Of a DNA stretch of 64,000 nt, positions 58,623-64,000 are shown in pieces. Position 1 is the first letter of the stretch. Each line of letters opens with the position of its first letter. The stretch spans positions 9,176,001-9,240,000 of the forward strand of contig NW_020621936.1 in assembly GCF_003573695.1 (NCBI RefSeq). Direction: 5' to 3'. The DNA is from Papaver somniferum. Taxonomy: Eukaryota; Streptophyta; Magnoliopsida; Ranunculales; Papaveraceae. The notes under the pieces are model-generated. The model made no database searches. It saw only the letters and a list, made by a program, of their open reading frames with translations, and had not been told where the DNA came from. The translations under genes and the position numbers were made by a program.

Positions 58623-59535
58623 CTTGTCTTGGGCTGATGAATGTTGTCCTAATAATATTGACCCTAATAGGTCATTGATTACACAAAAGATCGAGGATAT
58701 TGTGAAGAAAAGCAAGAGACCTGAGAAATTGCTTTCTCTCTCTGATGCTTCTGATGATTCAATACAAGAAAAATTAACTTAGTTGGTCAATAGTATGCAT
58801 ACTTCCGAAGTTTGCATATAAATTTCAGCTATTTCTGCAGAAACTTCTAACAACTCAAATTCTGATTCAAAATACGAGTCTGACACTGAGATTTTGGAAT
58901 TCTTGGATAAAAATGAAGAAATTCACCAACAAAATCTTCAACTAAAGATTATGTTGGAGAAACTTGAATCATCACTTCAGGTGAAAACTCTTAAGATTGA
59001 TTGTCTTAATGATGAATTCACCAGAACCATATATCTAAAGGAAAAAGAGATTGATACTCTTAAGTGTGACCTGCAAAGGTTGTCTGGAAGCTCTAACAAG
59101 ATCTCAGCAATGTTATTTGTTCAGAAGTCTTTTGGAAACTCAAACGGTTTGGGGTTCAAAAACAAGACTGTGAGCACAAACAACTCCTTTGTTCAGGCCG
59201 GTTCTGGAATGATGGATGTTAAAAGTTGTGATAAACATGAGACACTTCGGCAAAACAGAAAATCTTCTCTGAATTTTTTGTTTTGTGGAAATGCGAATAA
59301 TGATCAAAGTAAGCGTTGGAAATTCGAGAAGAACAACAAAAGAATTGCCAAGCTTCAAAATGACATGCAAAGGATGAATCTGGCTTTGAGTAACCAACAT
59401 GGAACTCCTGGGGACAAGATTAAGTCTAAAAGGATCAGATTCAGACATGGTAAGAAGTCTGTTTATTCAACAAACCTTGGTAAGTCACCATGTGATACAA
59501 GAAGTGAGCAATTTTCTCACTCCATTGCTATCTAG

Positions 59536-60235
59536 TTGTAGTAATGTTCTGCATCCTTATTATTAACTTGAGAATATAAGGATTACATCAAAATTGCTCA
59601 AGTCCGGTATAGTTATTTGTTTTCTTTTATCTAAGGTTACGAAAGTTAAGTTGTGCAAATATATTTTCTAATCAAAAATAGATAATGGATCGTGAACCGT
59701 GATGAATTTTTCAAAGTCCCTTCGGGTTTGGTTGTCGGGTGGTCTATTTATGTTCATTTGTGATCAAAATGCCCTTTACTCTTTTTTTTTGAAAGATACA
59801 GTTTCATGGTGAAAAAGCGGGGGTACAACAACCACACCCAACAATTCGATTAGCAATATGTATGGACAAACTCCAATATAATTTCTAGAGAATCAACTAG
59901 ACAGTCAGACTCAAACTAGAGAAAAGTATATCAAAGAGTTTATATCTCAATCTCTCGATTTGATCTTTACTCAAGCAAATAGAAATTTTCGAGTCTTTAT
60001 GAAAGAGAGATAACTTAGAGAAAACAAGAATGAATACCTTGTTGCGATGGAGGACGAGGAGGAAAACGCTCACTGAACACAAAAAGCTTTTGTAAAAAAG
60101 GCTCCAAGTTCTCCAAAAGGGAAGAAGAGAATGAAACTCCTTTCTCCACCTCAAGAGGATTTTTATAGGAATAGAAATCCTTGAAAAGCCAACCAGCTTC
60201 TTCAAATCCAAGAAGGTCAAAGATGCGACAATCAA
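59536..60235. other. retrotransposon-like debris, no gene
   Basis: 59780-59960 has phrases common near plant LTR ends (GCGGGGGTACAACAACCACA, TCAATCTCTCGATTTGATC). No matching second copy occurs in the window. Minus-strand frame 59897-60235 is judged chance. Confidence 0.35.
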
Positions 60236-61195
60236 GGCGATAAAAATCCTAAAGAGGAAAGATATCCTCTCTCTCCCAAAAGTCTAAAGAAAGCCGACAA
60301 GCGCCTCAAGGCTAACAGGAAAGTACACACATGGCGATAAAGATGGGGCAGTTACGAAGTTTTCTTCCCATCATGCCCTCGGCAAGTTGCAAAGAACAGG
60401 AGCAAAATGTGAGGGTAAATTACCCGATGGCCACGTGTCAACATCCTAAGGGATGAATACATGACAAAGTTAATAGGATAGGAACACCGAATCCTACTAT
60501 GAAAAGGTGAGTTCGTCTGAATCGAGACACCTGCCAAAACGCCACATGAATGACGTGTGTGAGGAGTGGTCTAATCCGCTCAGACAGTTAAGTCTAAAAA
60601 GAAGGACTGCATTTAATGAAGGATAAGAACATACGTGGACGAATCTACATCACAATGGAGGCTCGAGCGATCTATACTACGACCCAAAGGTGATAGAGCA
60701 CGAGGTTCTCTAGGGAAGGGCTACACGATGACGAGCAGAGCGAGACGACTCAGAGGGAGAACCAAGCAAGCCATCACGAGGGGTAATATAGAACCATTCT
60801 GAAGCAGCGGAGGCGATGAAAGACAGCTCCACCCGACCAGGACTTCACGAGTCTAGTTTGCCTATAAATATCAGTCCATGTAGAAGGAGATGGACAACCT
60901 ATGTAACAATAGATGGTCTTTCTACAGAGAATTCCTGTGAGAGATCTAGATAGAGAAAAAGAAAGAAATCTAAGTGATATTTGTATCTCTTTTAAGGGTA
61001 AGACCTTATAATCAAAAAAGAAAACATCTTCTTTCCCGTGGACGTAGGTCTTCATGGTCGAACCACGTTATATGCTTGTGTTAATCTTTACTTTCTATGC
61101 TCTTTACATCTTGTTCATCTTGAATCTTGTATGTTTTAGTAGTTTATAACCTTTATATTTACTTGGGTATAGTCATCAGAAAAGATGCAACTACA
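60236..61195 (+). mobile_element. Ty3/gypsy-type LTR-like sequence
   Basis: A + strand core promoter CCTATAAATATC (60861-60872) is followed by an R/U5-like region with TTCTTTCCCGTGGACGTAGG and GGTCGAACCACG, a phrase very common at the U5 of plant Ty3/gypsy LTRs. Edges are uncertain and no second LTR or coding domain is present, so it may be a solo LTR. Confidence 0.5.
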
Positions 61196-61840
61196 GGTTA
61201 AATTAGGAGTGGGAATGGACGCTCAGGGATCGGTTAATATGGAGTCCGTTTTTTTCCTCTTTTGGAAACACGGTCAAATCAGGAAACCAAGGGCATCCGA
61301 CGATCAAAAATATCCCTCGCCCAACTCTCGATCCATACTGTGAGATGACGAAATCGAGGGTCGGATTTATCAGTCTACACAAGCAACACTTCTTTTTATA
61401 ATATAAATACGTCTTAGTCTCATTAGGAGATGTAATAGAATTGACTTTTGAGTGATATATAAGTTTTAGTCTCCACATACCTTTTGTTGGTGAAGTTCCT
61501 CCAAGCCCTCCTCAGTAAATCTTCATCTTCAATCGATGAACGTCGTGAAGGATAAAGCTTAACTATTTTATCCTAATCGAGACATAGCTATAAGTAGACT
61601 AGAAATCAACACTTAGAGTTTTGATCAACTAAACTTGACAAACAAGCTTGAGATAGCAACGCTTACGAGTTCGACCGAGCAGTGCTCTAAAAGTAATCTT
61701 GATTATTGTTATTATTACTATGCAGAACTAGTAATAAACACCCAAGGTGACCAAACCTGTGGTCCAAAAACCCCGTTCAAATGTGGGATCCATTAAAACT
61801 CCATCTTAAACAAAATTGATACAAAACCCCAAATTTTTAA
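61196..61840. other. unassigned, probably further LTR debris
   Basis: 61200-61480 contains a minus-strand frame of 91 codons without known relatives. 61550-61690 resembles LTR leader wording (CAACGCTTACGAGTTCGACC). No boundaries found. Confidence 0.3.
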
Positions 61841-61935
61841 AAATTGATACAAAAACCCCAAATTTCAAAATTGGTTTCATCAAATTTTATGATGAAACCA
61901 AAATTGGTATCATCATATTCTTTGGGGTTTTTGTG
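61822..61935. repeat. small hairpin element (MITE-like)
   Basis: TTGGTTTCATCA (61872-61883) and TGATGAAACCAA (61891-61902) form a 12-bp perfect stem with a 7-base loop. Outside it, ACAAAACCCCAAA and TTTGGGGTTTTTGT are roughly inverted. GGGTTTTTGTGTTACTTTTGTT-type runs repeat to 61990. No target duplication established. Confidence 0.45.
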
Positions 61936-61990
61936 TTACTTTTGTTCTTTTGGTGTTTTTGTGTTACTTTTGTTTTGATGGGGTTTTTGT

Positions 61991-64000
61991 GGATGGATAG
62001 TGACACCTTTGAGGTTATAACTCGCGAATCGATTACTATATTTTGAATGCATAGGTTCATAATGGTAAAAGAGGCGGGCCAAAGAATCCCTTCTCAACTT
62101 TTCCGACGAATCTTAGGGGGAGGTCTGACTCAAAATGGAGGATGGATTGGATGGAATTATAATCCCAAGGAAAATATGAATCCGAGAGATTTGGGCAAAC
62201 CAGATAAGCAAAAAAATTTGTAATTCCCCTAAATTCCTTGGTCCCACAAATGACTGCCTTCCTCTTCTGGTCGTCACCCATAACCATAAGGCTAAGTTAC
62301 TTGGAGCCGCCAATGGAGGTGATGCTGAACCGTGTTAATAAGAGGGCAGCAAAAGGAAAACATTTCATGTCTAGTCTTGCAGTCGCAATTTTAACTAGTA
62401 GAAATTGACGTTTAATACCAAAGTTGTTGGGCTTTGGACACTCTAGTCCTCTCCTCTCAAGCCTAGTACTAGGAGGTCCAAATTTACATAATTCAGAACG
62501 AGTTGGTCCTTTGGTGAACGATTTAATCCAAAATAAACTTTATTTGTGACAAAAGTACCCAGCAACATTTCTTGTTCATCGTCGGTTTCGATTGGCTTTA
62601 TTTGTCGAAACTCGACAGAGCTCTCCATCTACTCCGGTTAAAGATGGCATCATAAGATTTTGACAAAATTTCAGCAAGGATTCGATTCATGGTTTACATC
62701 ATTTTAGGCGTCTCTTTTCACATTTCCCTCAACACCGAACAATCTATGGAAGAAGATCTCGAATTAAACAAACAGATTTGGTAAATTTAATCTAATAAAT
62801 CTTTTAAAAAATCATTAAATTTTACACCAGCAATTTGTTTTTAATATTTCTCGCAATCTTATTACAATTCTTTTATGATGCTTTAGGTATTCATTTTATT
62901 TTTATTAGTTATCAGATGTTATTCTTTTCTTATATCTAAGGTTCTTTTTAACTAAACAGAGTTTTGGCCGAGGAGAAAACGAGAAGGAACTATAAATTTT
63001 GGTTTCATACCGATTCTTTTGAGCAGTCTTCTGGTATCTGCAATCCCTAGTAATTGCATCCATCTGATTCCTTTAATTTCTGTAAATTTTGATCTCATTT
63101 GTGATTTTAGTTTTGTGAGGGATTTAGGTTTTTGCTATTTTTTTGTTGATTAGGTATACATTTCATATTAAATGATGGGTTCTGGTGAAAATATATGAGC
63201 TTCTGTCAGTATTGTTGAATGTATATCTCATTTTAAAGATAGAGAAGGAATATGATTGTAGGGATTTGGAGAAATTTCGGAAATCGTTGTGATATTTCGT
63301 TTGTGTTTGCTTGGTTTGATTAATTGTAGCTGAATATTGTAAACTTGTTTTGTTTATGTTATGTATTTGTTGGTATGGGCGGAATGTTACTAGAATTTGT
63401 TGTAATTTAAACCTTCTTGAAAGCACCTCTGCGTACGAATAAAAACCAAGCATCTCCAGGCATCAAAAGGAGGCGAACTTAATTAATTGCTGACTACTAA
63501 AGTTAGTTGTTTGTTAGTTGTCAGCACCACCATTTCCACGTCTTTGTATGAGAAGCAAAGAAATGTTTTTGCTTATTTCAGCATGTGAACTCCATTAGGA
63601 GTTAGGTGGATAACGTGGTCATTTTACAACCACGTTTCCTTTATGGGTTGTGTTAAATATCAGACATGGGTCATTTGTTCTTATCGATTGAAAAGGGGTT
63701 TTGAGCATAACTTCGTCTTCCTCCAAGCAGCTGCTGGCATCATTTATTTAGAAATGATTGCAGTGGTGGTTGTCTTAGTTATCTATAATGGTGGTTGGCA
63801 GAAATGATCTTGATTATGTGTATTTAGAGGTAAAAAAAATTCTCGTCTTCTATTTTCAGTAGAAATAATAATTATAGCTCATATTTGAAAGGAGGTGTTG
63901 AAAGGGAGCGGTACCATAGAGCTAATCATGACTCATGTGTACTCAACGGTTCTAAATGGAATTTCTGAATACATAAGGATAATATGTGTTTCTCGATTCT
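61991..64000. other. AT-rich intergenic DNA, no gene assigned
   Basis: Minus-strand frames at 62057-62313 and 62443-62628 and a short ATG frame at 62746 (MEEDLELNKQI before a GTAAAT site) were examined; none matches a family I know. 62640-63160 has the feel of a promoter and leader (TC-rich, AAACAAACAG), so a gene reading to the right out of the window is possible. Confidence 0.3.

Larger units (their letters stand above)
55661..59535 (+). pseudogene. copia gag remnant, split by an LTR-like insertion (55841-58622)
   Basis: Left part 55661-55840 reads ITLPARYDSKKHAIVEGNNL, then LSRNILVGKL, as in plant copia gag proteins. The right part resumes at 58623-58627 (the target duplication) and, with one duplication removed, continues in the same frame (SWADECCPNN), runs to a stop near 58781, then has the long open piece 58894-59535. 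That piece has a coiled-coil region (EEIHQQNLQLKIMLEKLESS) and the FVQKSFGNSNGLGF motif typical for copia gag linkers. No zinc knuckle, protease or pol follows. A dead fragment whose own LTRs are not identified. Confidence 0.65.

Noticed and set aside
61203..61478. Minus-strand 91-codon frame as a gene
   Set aside because: No family resemblance, no promoter or splice support; lies in LTR debris.

Overview
The window looks like nuclear DNA from a flowering plant, probably a eudicot. It is AT-rich, its genes have short exons with GT..AG introns, and it carries plant-type transposons: Ty1/copia, TRIM, Ty3/gypsy-like LTRs, LINEs, Helitrons and TIR elements carrying plant mobile domain (PMD) genes. 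Some repeat wording reminded me of Papaveraceae/Ranunculales, but that is only an impression. I see little intact single-copy coding sequence; most of the window is nested repeats.

Layout. 1-1201: LTR-type debris and the right end of a TIR element. 1274-3880: a broken chloroplast-type SAM methyltransferase gene (At1g78140-like) on the + strand. 4300-5117: a complete TRIM retrotransposon with GAGGA target duplications. 6255-9557: a TIR element carrying a decayed PMD gene. 9950-10830: the 3' end of a LINE. 11020 to about 54560: one host gene on the - strand. Its coding exons lie at 48016-47951, 47488-47284, 13007-12889 and 12718-11020, and a 5'UTR exon lies near 54560-54336. The exon junctions keep frame. 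The gene is stretched by two insertions: a 5.6 kb copia element (48448-54076, AAGCT duplications) in the 5'UTR intron, and a 33.2 kb block (13076-46246) in the second coding intron.

That 33 kb block is best read as two head-to-tail Helitrons. Copy 1 is 13076-27821 and copy 2 is 27822-46246. Both begin TCACTGT and end in a GC-rich hairpin followed by CTAG. The outer flanks are A and T, as expected for Helitron targets, and the inner junction is CTAG directly followed by TC. The copies carry tRNA-like segments, exon-like gene fragments (one from a short-chain dehydrogenase) and a LINE fragment, but I see no Rep/helicase. Copy 2 is itself interrupted by a 5.1 kb TIR element (33420-38537; 41-bp TIRs, 8-bp target duplication) with a nearly intact four-exon PMD gene. 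The introns and 3' flank of that gene are filled with more than 20 small TTCGGC...GCCGAA inverted units.

54600-64000: the host-gene promoter side, a LINE fragment, and a copia gag remnant split at 55841-58622 by an LTR-like insertion with CTTGT duplications. Two thirds of that insertion is a near-perfect 919-bp inverted repeat. Further LTR remnants, a small hairpin MITE-like element and unassigned AT-rich DNA follow.

How it fits together: one host gene has been disassembled over more than 43 kb by layered insertions, and it also carries one apparent frameshift near 11550. Two unrelated TIR elements in the window both carry PMD genes. The TTCGGC/GCCGAA unit array, the Helitron dimer and the flush inverted repeat are the least ordinary structures.
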